Shown here one piece after another: positions 16,861-24,716 of a stretch of 64,000 nt of DNA (its first letter is position 1; every line of letters starts with the position of its first letter). The notes under the pieces are model-generated. The model was not told the origin of the DNA. It made no database searches and saw only the letters and a program-made list of their open reading frames with translations. The DNA lies in assembly GCA_005239435.1 (NCBI GenBank), contig SZNP01000001.1, forward strand, positions 682,001 to 746,000. The letters run 5' to 3'. A program made the position numbers and the translations under genes. The stretch is from Halorussus salinisoli. Lineage in GTDB: Archaea; Halobacteriota; Halobacteria; Halobacteriales; Haladaptataceae.

Positions 16861-17745
16861 ATGGAATCAACGCTCTCGGACGGGATCGCGGATCTCCACA
16901 CGCACACGACGGCATCGGACGGAACTATCGGCGTCGGGGAACGAGTCGGGTTGGCGCGCGAGCAGGGTCTCGACGCGATAGCGATTACCGACCACGATGT
17001 CGTCTCCGAGGAGTTCACCGAGCGGTACGGCCGTTCCGAGGGGGTCGAAGTTGTTACTGGCGTAGAAATTCGAGGTGACCTGTTCGACACGAAGATAGAA
17101 CTCCTCGGCTACTACGTTGACCCGACAGACGACGGTTTGCAGTCACTGCTATCACGAGTCCGAACGTATCGTCGAAAGCGAAACGCACAGATATTGGATG
17201 AGGTCTCTCGTGAGACTGGTCTCGACGTGTCCCCGGAGATGCTCCGGGACGACGACGATGCAATACTGGGCCGACCCCACATAGCCGAGTACCTCGTCGA
17301 GCAGGGCGTCGTCTCCTCGATTGGAGCGGCGTTCGATGAGTTCCTTGGGAGCGATGGATCCTGTTTCGTGCCGATGGAGCGCGTTTCGCATGACGAGGTA
17401 GTCAGCACGATACAGGAGGCCGGTGGCGTCGCGTCGCTAGCCCATCCCGGTCGTATCCGAGAACCCGTCTCCCGCGTTGAGGAGATGGTTAAGGAACTCA
17501 GCGAAGCAGGGCTAGACGGAATCGAGACGTGGTATCCCTACGGCGACGTTCGGTCGGACGAGTACGCGGGCTTGACCGTAGACGACGCATTTGCGCTGGC
17601 TGACGAACACGACCTATTGAAGACGGGCGGGTCCGATTGTCACGGTCCCAGGTCCAATAAGTTCCGTCTAGGAAATGTGAAAGTCCCTGCATCGGCGTTC
17701 GAAGCGATTCGAGAACGGGCCGGAGAATACCGAATTTTGAAATAG
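16861..17745 (+). CDS. PHP domain metal-dependent phosphoesterase
   Basis: 294 residues. All PHP motifs are visible: DLHTHTTASDGT (about 10-21), AITDHDVV (about 40-47), GVEI (about 61-64), the AHPGR loop (about 196-200) and GSDCHGP (about 258-264). Relatives of the TrpH/YciV type hydrolyse 3',5'-nucleotide phosphates, including PAP. That is attractive here because PAP is the inhibitory by-product of the sulfotransferase encoded 2 kb upstream. The PAP link is inference; sugar-phosphate hydrolysis is the alternative. Confidence 0.88.
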   Translation: MESTLSDGIADLHTHTTASDGTIGVGERVGLAREQGLDAIAITDHDVVSEEFTERYGRSEGVEVVTGVEIRGDLFDTKIELLGYYVDPTDDGLQSLLSRVRTYRRKRNAQILDEVSRETGLDVSPEMLRDDDDAILGRPHIAEYLVEQGVVSSIGAAFDEFLGSDGSCFVPMERVSHDEVVSTIQEAGGVASLAHPGRIREPVSRVEEMVKELSEAGLDGIETWYPYGDVRSDEYAGLTVDDAFALADEHDLLKTGGSDCHGPRSNKFRLGNVKVPASAFEAIRERAGEYRILK

Positions 17746-17891
17746 GAACTATTCGTGTTTCTCGACAGTACTTACGACCGCAGGTCCAGTGAGTTTGTAG
17801 GATTCTCAATACGAGTCCCATACTCGGCGAGTCGATATTCAGAGGTTAGGGCGATAAGCCAACGAGCGATGTTTCTGGTAGGTGATTACAT

Positions 17892-18677
17892 ATGAATCAG
17901 CCAACCGTCTCAGTTATCATCCCGTACAGTCCAGCCCACACACCACAGAGGATGTTAGCTGAAGCAAAATCTTCAGTCGACGCACAGTCCGTACCGACTG
18001 AAATCGTGGTAGTCGAAGATACCGACCAGCGAGGGCCAGCATGGGCGAGGAACCGTGGTCTCGAACGAGCGACGAGACGGTACGTAGCGTTTCTCGATGC
18101 CGACGACCATTGGCGGGACGGAAAGTTAGAGATGCAACTCGACCGTCTTCGAGAGAGTTCCGCAGGGATTTGCGTGGAGGGCGAATACAGTTCGAGCGCG
18201 ACGTTCATGCGAGACCTGTTCGTAATGAAGGCGAGTTCGCTGACCTCCTCTGTACTCCTCGACACGAAACAAGTAGATGTCCGCTTCGAGGAATCGCTCG
18301 AACGGCGTGAGGACCATTTGTTCATCTTGGAGGCGGCGTCACAAGCAGGTGCGTGTTTCGCCTCGGACCTCGTCCAAATTCGCAAACACGAGGGTGGCCT
18401 CTCCTCTCGCAACACTCCCGAACTCCGGATTGAACAGAATGAGGAATTCGTCAATTATGTGCGATCGCGTGTGGATGAGCAAATGGTTGAGCAGTTTCGC
18501 GACGAACTGTTCCGTCGCCTCCATCACCGTATTGGACGTTCGGCGTACCATGACGGGAAATACGGGAAATCTACCCGCCATCTATGGCAATCTCTCACGT
18601 ACGGATTCTCAGTCAAAACGGCAGGAGCACTACTGCTCAGTAGTTTCCATTATCTCTGGGAGCGTATGAGTCGCTAG
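17892..18677 (+). CDS. Glycosyltransferase family 2 protein
   Basis: 261 residues, GT-A fold. The N-terminus has VSVIIPYSPAHTPQRMLAEA, the nucleotide-contacting region VVVEDTDQRGPAWARNRGL, and the metal-binding FLDADDHW motif (about 59-66). An acidic ED of ERREDHLFIL lies about where the catalytic base is expected. It transfers a sugar from a nucleotide donor to the growing lipid-linked glycan in the cytoplasm. It stands in a single transcription direction with its neighbours but has 146 bp of upstream space, so it may have its own promoter. Confidence 0.9.
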   Translation: MNQPTVSVIIPYSPAHTPQRMLAEAKSSVDAQSVPTEIVVVEDTDQRGPAWARNRGLERATRRYVAFLDADDHWRDGKLEMQLDRLRESSAGICVEGEYSSSATFMRDLFVMKASSLTSSVLLDTKQVDVRFEESLERREDHLFILEAASQAGACFASDLVQIRKHEGGLSSRNTPELRIEQNEEFVNYVRSRVDEQMVEQFRDELFRRLHHRIGRSAYHDGKYGKSTRHLWQSLTYGFSVKTAGALLLSSFHYLWERMSR

Positions 18678-18902
18678 AATGCCGATCTGCGGGCGATCGC
18701 GTAGAACACTCCATGTTTATAACGAGAAAGGATTAGGAGAAGATTGGGAGAGTAGATCCCGAGCTCAGATGTAGAGATGGCTGACGAGAGTAGTCTTGGG
18801 AAGTCGAAAGTTGGTGAAAACTATGTAATTTCTCCACATTGGTACACGGAGACTAAAATATCTCGGAGGGTTTAAGAAGAACCAACGACCCTTAGGGGAA
18901 CA

Positions 18903-19883
18903 ATGACTGTCACCGTCGTTATACCAACCTACAACCGACCGGAATATCTCGAAGGAGCCATCGAGACTGCTTTACAGCAGACATACGATGATTTGACCGT
19001 GGTCGTCGTTGACGACGGATCGGCGGACCCTTATGCGAGCGAAATCGTCGCGGATTTTCCAGAGCGCGTTACGTGCATCCACCACGAGCAGAATAGAGGG
19101 CTTTCCGCAGCACGGAACACAGGGGTTCGGGAGTCCGACGGCGAATACGTGGCGTTTCTAGACGACGACGACCGCTGGCACGAGACGAAACTCGCTCGAC
19201 AAGTCGGCGCTATCGAAGGGAACGAACAAGCAGGACTGGCAACCTGCTTAGTTGCGTCTATTTCGCCAAGCGGAGAAATCCTCCACTGTGAAAATAGCGC
19301 TCCAAGTGGCGATTGCTCGAAAGACATGTTAGTAGGTAATAGGATTGGAACACCATCACGTATTCTCGTCCGGAGAAGCTGTTTCGAGAGTGTTGGCGGA
19401 TTTGATCAATCATTACCGACGAAACAAGACTGGGATTTCTACCTTCGCACATGTCAAGACTGGCAAGTCGTCGCCGTTGAGGACCCCCTATGTTTCCGAA
19501 CGGTCCACGAAAGTATGTCTAGTTCGCCTACAGCGACCGAACGGGACAAAAAGGCTATTCTCAATAAACATAAGAATCTAATCCGAGAGAACGGATGTTG
19601 GGAGCAGGCACGAGCGAAAGTATTCAAAGAGATTGGACGAAGTTACCTTGGAGCAAGTGATTTCAGTACGGCACGGACGTATCTCTGGAAATCGTTCCAG
19701 TTAGTCCCGACAAAGCGGTGTGGAGTTATGCTCTTGCTCTCGTTTACCAACTCAAACATCTTTAATGAAGCTATTAACGTAAAGCGCACTCTATCGTTGA
19801 AAGTGAATGATGCTTATGGTGGCGATCTTAATTTAGACGCGGTGCCAGGGCTTCAAAACCGTGGAGATTCATCCGTGATATAG
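18903..19883 (+). CDS. Glycosyltransferase family 2 protein
   Basis: 326 residues with a clear GT2 domain: TVVIPTYNRPEYLEGAIETAL at the N-terminus, VVVVDDGSADP, the AARNTGVRESDGEYVAFLDDDDRW stretch carrying the DxD-type metal site (about 80-86), and QDWDFYLRTC later. The last 100 residues are a soluble tail without membrane helices. The GT2 before it (17892-18677) shares the same layout but is a distinct sequence. Its 3' end overlaps the convergent membrane-protein gene by 31 bp, which is unusual in this locus. Confidence 0.92.
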   Translation: MTVTVVIPTYNRPEYLEGAIETALQQTYDDLTVVVVDDGSADPYASEIVADFPERVTCIHHEQNRGLSAARNTGVRESDGEYVAFLDDDDRWHETKLARQVGAIEGNEQAGLATCLVASISPSGEILHCENSAPSGDCSKDMLVGNRIGTPSRILVRRSCFESVGGFDQSLPTKQDWDFYLRTCQDWQVVAVEDPLCFRTVHESMSSSPTATERDKKAILNKHKNLIRENGCWEQARAKVFKEIGRSYLGASDFSTARTYLWKSFQLVPTKRCGVMLLLSFTNSNIFNEAINVKRTLSLKVNDAYGGDLNLDAVPGLQNRGDSSVI

Positions 19884-21031
19884 TAGCCCATTGAAATAGC
19901 GATTAGTGTTGAACGCATTGACACACCGACGAAGGTGAGACCGTTATTTACTTGGATTATTGCGAATGCTACAAGGAGCATCACATGCAATAAACCATAG
20001 TGAGTCGTCGCCTGTCTGGCACTCCCTATCGTTGTCCCTAGAACGAGTAGTAGGTATAGAAAGCCGCCACTGACACCGAAAGCGACAAACATGCGAAGAT
20101 ACGAGTTATGTGGGTTTCCGACGATTTGTGTAACTCCCCTGAAGTTGTATCCCCAGACGTACTGGTCCTTCAGGGCGTGAGCGCTAGCAGTCCAAAGCTC
20201 ACGACGGCCGTTGAGTGAGAATTCCGTGAGTGCCTCTGGGCCGGGAGCGAGATTAAATAGCATCATTAGGATGAGCGCCAACAGTGAGAGCCCCCCAGTC
20301 GTGGCGAGTACGAGTTGCTTGCGGCCCCAAATTGAGTACACTACGAACAGGCCGAGAGCCGCGACCAGCGCCGCCCACCCTGTCCGATAGTTACTGAACA
20401 GTAAGCCAGCCACGTTGATTCCGAAGATGAGTTTGGGGAGCGTAGTTTTGTGGATTCGCCACTCGGCCAAGGCGGTGATAACTCCGACGAGCGCGAACGA
20501 CCCGAGTTGATTCGGGTTGACGAACACGCTCGTCATTGGGGGGAGTTCGGGATACCAATATAGGTCGGCACCCCAGAGCGACAGGTCGATGAATCCAATT
20601 CGGAGCGGGAGTCCGATATAGGGTAGAAATCCAAGAAGTACCAGGACCGCACTCAGCCGACTCGCGACGAAACAGAAGTGGCGAAACGAGATGCTTCTAG
20701 GGAGGATGAACAGGTTCGCCGTAGTGAATGTGAGTAGCGCCGCGACTCGGACAGTACTGACAACTGATGGGTCAAGTATGGTCCGCAGAGACGCAACTGA
20801 CGCAAAGAGCAAAAAGAGGAGTACGTAGACCCGCTGTGCGGAAAGTACTGCGTCCGAGAGTACAAGAAAACTCAGGACGATTCCGATGTAGACGACCGCC
20901 GTCACGACATACGCGAAGGATGTGGTGAGAAGCGTGTTCTGGAGGATGATCGCAGTGAACAGCCCAAGCGCCAACAGCCAGGAAATAGTAGACCGAACCC
21001 CGACAAATTCGTCAGACTGCTGTACTCTCAC
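19853..21031 (-). CDS. O-antigen ligase / polymerase-like membrane protein
   Basis: 392 residues with about 10-11 hydrophobic helices and a larger extracytoplasmic loop near residues 255-305 containing GRRELWTASAHALKDQYVWGYNF and the PHNSYLRMF motif. The latter matches the [H/N]-N-x-Y/F-type signature of the Wzy/WaaL (O-antigen ligase/polymerase) superfamily. It likely polymerises or ligates the flipped glycan. The start is GTG at 21031; no in-frame ATG is nearby. It is the only leftward gene in this stretch and overlaps the 3' end of the GT2 gene by 31 bp. Confidence 0.85.
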   Translation of the reverse strand: MRVQQSDEFVGVRSTISWLLALGLFTAIILQNTLLTTSFAYVVTAVVYIGIVLSFLVLSDAVLSAQRVYVLLFLLFASVASLRTILDPSVVSTVRVAALLTFTTANLFILPRSISFRHFCFVASRLSAVLVLLGFLPYIGLPLRIGFIDLSLWGADLYWYPELPPMTSVFVNPNQLGSFALVGVITALAEWRIHKTTLPKLIFGINVAGLLFSNYRTGWAALVAALGLFVVYSIWGRKQLVLATTGGLSLLALILMMLFNLAPGPEALTEFSLNGRRELWTASAHALKDQYVWGYNFRGVTQIVGNPHNSYLRMFVAFGVSGGFLYLLLVLGTTIGSARQATTHYGLLHVMLLVAFAIIQVNNGLTFVGVSMRSTLIAISMGYYITDESPRF

Positions 21032-21169
21032 ATTACCTCGGCGGGTACAGATTTATAAAAAGATTCCGTTGTGGGCCGGTCGAATTCTCGCCGACGGCAG
21101 CGCATCGGTTCCCGAGAAGACGATCATATCGGCAAATTTTTGAAACAGGTAGCCAAGGTGGGAAAATAC

Positions 21170-22273
21170 ATGCCGGAGGTCCTCAGTCTCGTAAATGTCG
21201 TTTCTTCGACGTCGATTCCGGTAGAGATTGCTTCTGCGGTCAACGAGTACACGCCGTCGGCGGTCACGATGGGCAACCTGATGCAAGACCCCGAAGTGGA
21301 CATTGACCCGGATGTCGAATCGATGGACCTTCCTATCGTCTTCTTGGACGGCGGGTCAAATTTCGACGTGCGGGGGTACAAGCGACTGTGGGACCACCTA
21401 CGAACGAACGAGTACGACGTACTGCACACACACCACAACTTCAGCGGTTCGGTCGCGCGATTACTCGGACGGAGTTTGAATATTCCAGTCGTCAATACCG
21501 AACACAACGACCTTACGCACTTCACGACCGCTCAGCGGGCAGCGAATGCGGCAACCTTCGGACTGCCGGCGGTGAACGTCTACAATTCTCAGAGCACGAA
21601 AGCGTCGCGGGGACCGATAGAACGACGTCTCTCAACGGCGGACGAGGTCGTCTACAACGGCGTCGATGTCGATCGAATCGACGCCAGCGAGGGCTATCCG
21701 CTTCCGCTGGACCTCCCAGACGAAACGCTCGTGACGAACGTCGGTGTGATGACCCCGCAAAAGAATCAATGCGTGATTCTCGAGGCGGTCGCGGAGTTAA
21801 AACGGAGAGACGCGTGTGACGACGTTCACTTCGTGCTAGCAGGGTCCGGGCCGCTGGAGGACGAGCTGAGAGCTACTGCAACTCGGTTACAAGTCGATGA
21901 TATGGTCACGTTCACGGGGTATCTCCCCGAACGGGAACAGGTATATAGCCTGCTCCACGACTCGGATGTCTTCGTCAATCCTTCGGTGTACGAAGGATTT
22001 TGCGTCGCGGCCGTGGAGGCAATGGCTTGCGAATTACCTATAATTGCAAGTGATATCGAAGTTCTACGTGAGGTTGTTGGTGAACCTGGTATCTTCGTTC
22101 CCCACGATGATACAAAAGTGATAGCAAGCAGTATCGCCGAAACAGTCTCCAGCTTGGGTACAGACGAAACCGAACGACGGCGTAAAAAGGGGCGAAGGAG
22201 GGCAGTGAATAAATTCTCGCTGGAGCGAACTGCAACGGCTTACCACGAGCTATACGCTGATCTATCTAGGTAG
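21170..22273 (+). CDS. Glycosyltransferase family 4 protein
   Basis: 367 residues from ATG 21170 (MPEVLSLVNVVSS...). The GT-B fold is recognisable by HTHHNFSGSVARLLG in the N-domain, GVMTPQKNQCVILEAVAEL in the C-domain, and the retaining-GT signature PSVYEGFCVAAVEAMACELP with the EX7E glutamates (about residues 282-290). It makes alpha-linked sugars from nucleotide-sugar donors. An upstream start 33 codons earlier is possible but gives a basic, unconserved leader. It diverges from the membrane-protein gene on its left. Confidence 0.92.
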   Translation: MPEVLSLVNVVSSTSIPVEIASAVNEYTPSAVTMGNLMQDPEVDIDPDVESMDLPIVFLDGGSNFDVRGYKRLWDHLRTNEYDVLHTHHNFSGSVARLLGRSLNIPVVNTEHNDLTHFTTAQRAANAATFGLPAVNVYNSQSTKASRGPIERRLSTADEVVYNGVDVDRIDASEGYPLPLDLPDETLVTNVGVMTPQKNQCVILEAVAELKRRDACDDVHFVLAGSGPLEDELRATATRLQVDDMVTFTGYLPEREQVYSLLHDSDVFVNPSVYEGFCVAAVEAMACELPIIASDIEVLREVVGEPGIFVPHDDTKVIASSIAETVSSLGTDETERRRKKGRRRAVNKFSLERTATAYHELYADLSR

Positions 22274-22606
22274 TATCTACCTCCAGCACCTATTAATTCT
22301 CTTTAGCTAAAGAACAACGATTGGCTGGTGCCGAGTGCGACCAGCTGGACTAACTTCGAATAACATGATCCTCTAAGCCGGTGTAACAGACGGAAGTGTG
22401 AACGTTTATCCGAAATAGAGAGTTATACAAACCTCGGGTCGAATACTGATATATCTACTGATGAGAAGTGCGATAAACCTCGGACTTGACGGTGCGATGC
22501 ACACGACCACCGTACCTCGGAAATTTCTACGAAATAGATGGTTTGAAAACAGTTGGAAAGTCACTCCAAGAAACCAACGCTTACGATCGCTAAGGAACCT
22601 GAAATA
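22274..22606. other. 333 bp gap
   Basis: AT-rich non-coding DNA between the GT4 gene and the alkaline-phosphatase-fold gene. A GAACGTTTATCCG segment near 22402-22414 could be a TATA element. No gene, repeat or hairpin of note was seen. Confidence 0.4.
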
Positions 22607-23506
22607 ATGCTAGAGAAGATACGTCTTGGCCTTCGATATCCAGAAAAAATAAAACGAAAGGCCCGAATTCAACTAGCGAGACGACTGACCAGTCCTAACT
22701 ACGAGACAGTCCAGTTCCTGGCTGAAGATTGGGACACGCTGCTTATTCTCGACGCCTGTCGGTACGACCTCTTTGCCGAACACAATCCGTTTGAGGCCAC
22801 CCCAAAAAAGGTTTACTCGAACGCGAGCCACACACGAGAGTTCCTCGAACAGAACTTCGGATCGTCGGACCTACCGGACACGGTCTACGTGACCGCGTCA
22901 CCGCAAGTGACTAACTGTGATGCGTCGTTTGCTCACGTCGAACACGTCTGGCGCAATCACTGGAGCGACGAACACAGAACTGTCCTCCCAGAAGCGGTCA
23001 CTGACGCCGCACTGGCGGCGAACGAGCAATTTCCGAATAAACGGCTAATAGTACACTATATGCAGCCTCACTATCCGTTTATCGGCCCGACTGGAGAAGA
23101 AATTGGCCAACACGCGACGTTTACCGGTGGCAAGCCCGGTCGAAAGTACGCTTCCGTCTGGGAACAGCTCGCTGCCAGTCAGATTGACGAGCACACCATC
23201 AAACGAGCCTACGCCGAGAATCTCGAACTCGTGTTGCCAAACGTGTGTGATTTAGCCGACTCTCTCACCGGGAAAACAGTCATCACAAGCGATCATGGGA
23301 ATTTATTCGGAAAGCGAGTCACGGCTCTTCCATTCGAAATATACGGACATCCGAGAGGTGTCCACGATCCTGAACTGACCGCAGTCCCGTGGTTAGAGCT
23401 TCCGTACGAGGAACGTCGGACGATTTCTTCGTCCGAGCGTCTCTCCGAGGAGTCATTCGAGAGCGACGAAGTAGATGAGCGACTTCGTGACTTAGGGTAC
23501 GTCTGA
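22607..23506 (+). CDS. Alkaline-phosphatase-fold (sulfatase-like) protein
   Basis: 299 residues from ATG 22607 (MLEKIRLGLRYPEK...); an in-frame ATG-less extension to 22553 is possible. Motifs of the alkaline phosphatase/sulfatase superfamily are TLLILDACRYDLFAE (metal-Asp motif, about 43-57), HYMQPHYPFIGP (about 149-160) and VITSDHGNLFG (about 228-238). The usual Ser/Cys/Thr nucleophile position after LLILDACRYD is not obvious. This subfamily is common in haloarchaeal glycan islands, but its reaction is unproven: hydrolase or transferase of phosphate or sulfate groups. With a sulfotransferase in the same locus, a role in sulfate or phospho-group handling is plausible. Confidence 0.8.
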   Translation: MLEKIRLGLRYPEKIKRKARIQLARRLTSPNYETVQFLAEDWDTLLILDACRYDLFAEHNPFEATPKKVYSNASHTREFLEQNFGSSDLPDTVYVTASPQVTNCDASFAHVEHVWRNHWSDEHRTVLPEAVTDAALAANEQFPNKRLIVHYMQPHYPFIGPTGEEIGQHATFTGGKPGRKYASVWEQLAASQIDEHTIKRAYAENLELVLPNVCDLADSLTGKTVITSDHGNLFGKRVTALPFEIYGHPRGVHDPELTAVPWLELPYEERRTISSSERLSEESFESDEVDERLRDLGYV

Positions 23507-23528
23507 GAAGTCAGCGTCAAATTTCTAC

Positions 23529-24641
23529 TCATCGAATCGAATCGAGCGTCTGGGTCGTCTCCGAGACTGTATTCTCCCACGTGAACTTCTCCTCAACGGT
23601 CGTCCGCCCATTCCGCCCAAGCTCTCGCCGCTTTGCCTCGTCCCCAATTAGCTCCCGAAGTTCGCGCTCGAAGGCCGCCACGTCGCCGACGGGCACCGTC
23701 TCGCCTGCTTCTTCGACGACTGGCGCAACGTGTTCGAGGTCACTGGTCACGGCCGGGGTCTCGGACGCGAACGCCTCTAAGACGGTCCGTGGGAGACCCT
23801 CCGCGCGACTTGGCAGGACCAGAACATCGGCGGACCGATACACCTTCGGCATCTCGTCGTAGGCGACGTGTCCGAGGAAGGTGACGGCCTCGGAGACGCC
23901 GAGGTCGGCCACCTGCGCTCGGAGTTCGTCGCGGAGTGCGCCGTCGCCACAGATGTAGAGTTCCGCGTTGGGGTACGCCTTGCGCACGCCCGCGAACACC
24001 TCGACCGCGTCTTGCGGGCGCTTGCCCTCGACCAGACGCCCGACGAACAGCACGACTAGTCCTTCAGCCTCGATCAAGTCGCTCTCCGGTCCGTCGGGCG
24101 TGAACCGGGTCTGGTCGATGCCGTTCGCTACGACCTCGACGTCCGTACCGACGCCGAACTCACGAACGCGCTCGCGGTCCTCATCGGTGTAGCAGAACAC
24201 CACGTCTGCGCTGTCGAACGTCCAGCGGCCCAGCGTCCGGAGGTAGGCGTCGAATACCCATTCGGGTGCGTTCTGCGAATAGAGGCCGTGGTTCGTTATC
24301 GCCAACGGTGTGTCGCCGATTCGACTCCGGAGCGCAGCGAGGTTGGTCGAGAAGTAGAGGTGCGAGTGAGCGTGGACGACGTCGAAGTCGTCGGCCGTCG
24401 CCAAGAACTTCGCCACGCCAGCCGAGATGTCGTTGCCGAGCAGTTCGACCGTCGGCGACCGTCGGACGACCGTGTAGCCGTCGCGCTCCTCTCGTCGCGG
24501 CTTCGAGTCGTCGTTCCCAACCGTCAGCACCGTCACGTCGTGACCCATCGCCGCCTGGTCACGACTCATCGCGTGAACGTGGTACGGGCCGCCACCTTTG
24601 ACGTCGGGATACACCTTCTGTGCGACGCGAAGAATCCGCAT
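23529..24641 (-). CDS. Glycosyltransferase family 4 protein
   Basis: 370 residues from ATG 24641 (MRILRVAQKVYPDVKGGGPYH). The N-domain carries the GGGPYHVHAMSRDQAAMGHDV glycine-rich loop and HAHSHLYFSTNLA. The C-domain has VVLFVGRLVEGKRPQDAVEVF and the EGLPRTVLEAFASETPAV signature with the EX7E pair. It is high in GC, like the genes to its right and unlike those to its left, so the composition boundary of the island falls near 23.5 kb. It is convergent with the alkaline-phosphatase-fold gene (22 bp) and lies 75 bp downstream of the polyprenyl glycosylphosphotransferase. Confidence 0.93.
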   Translation of the reverse strand: MRILRVAQKVYPDVKGGGPYHVHAMSRDQAAMGHDVTVLTVGNDDSKPRREERDGYTVVRRSPTVELLGNDISAGVAKFLATADDFDVVHAHSHLYFSTNLAALRSRIGDTPLAITNHGLYSQNAPEWVFDAYLRTLGRWTFDSADVVFCYTDEDRERVREFGVGTDVEVVANGIDQTRFTPDGPESDLIEAEGLVVLFVGRLVEGKRPQDAVEVFAGVRKAYPNAELYICGDGALRDELRAQVADLGVSEAVTFLGHVAYDEMPKVYRSADVLVLPSRAEGLPRTVLEAFASETPAVTSDLEHVAPVVEEAGETVPVGDVAAFERELRELIGDEAKRRELGRNGRTTVEEKFTWENTVSETTQTLDSIR

Positions 24642-24716
24642 TCGGTTCACCCGTCCAACTCCGTCATTAATACTCTACTGATATTCGCACGTCGGGACAC
24701 GGAATCCAGCCGTCTG

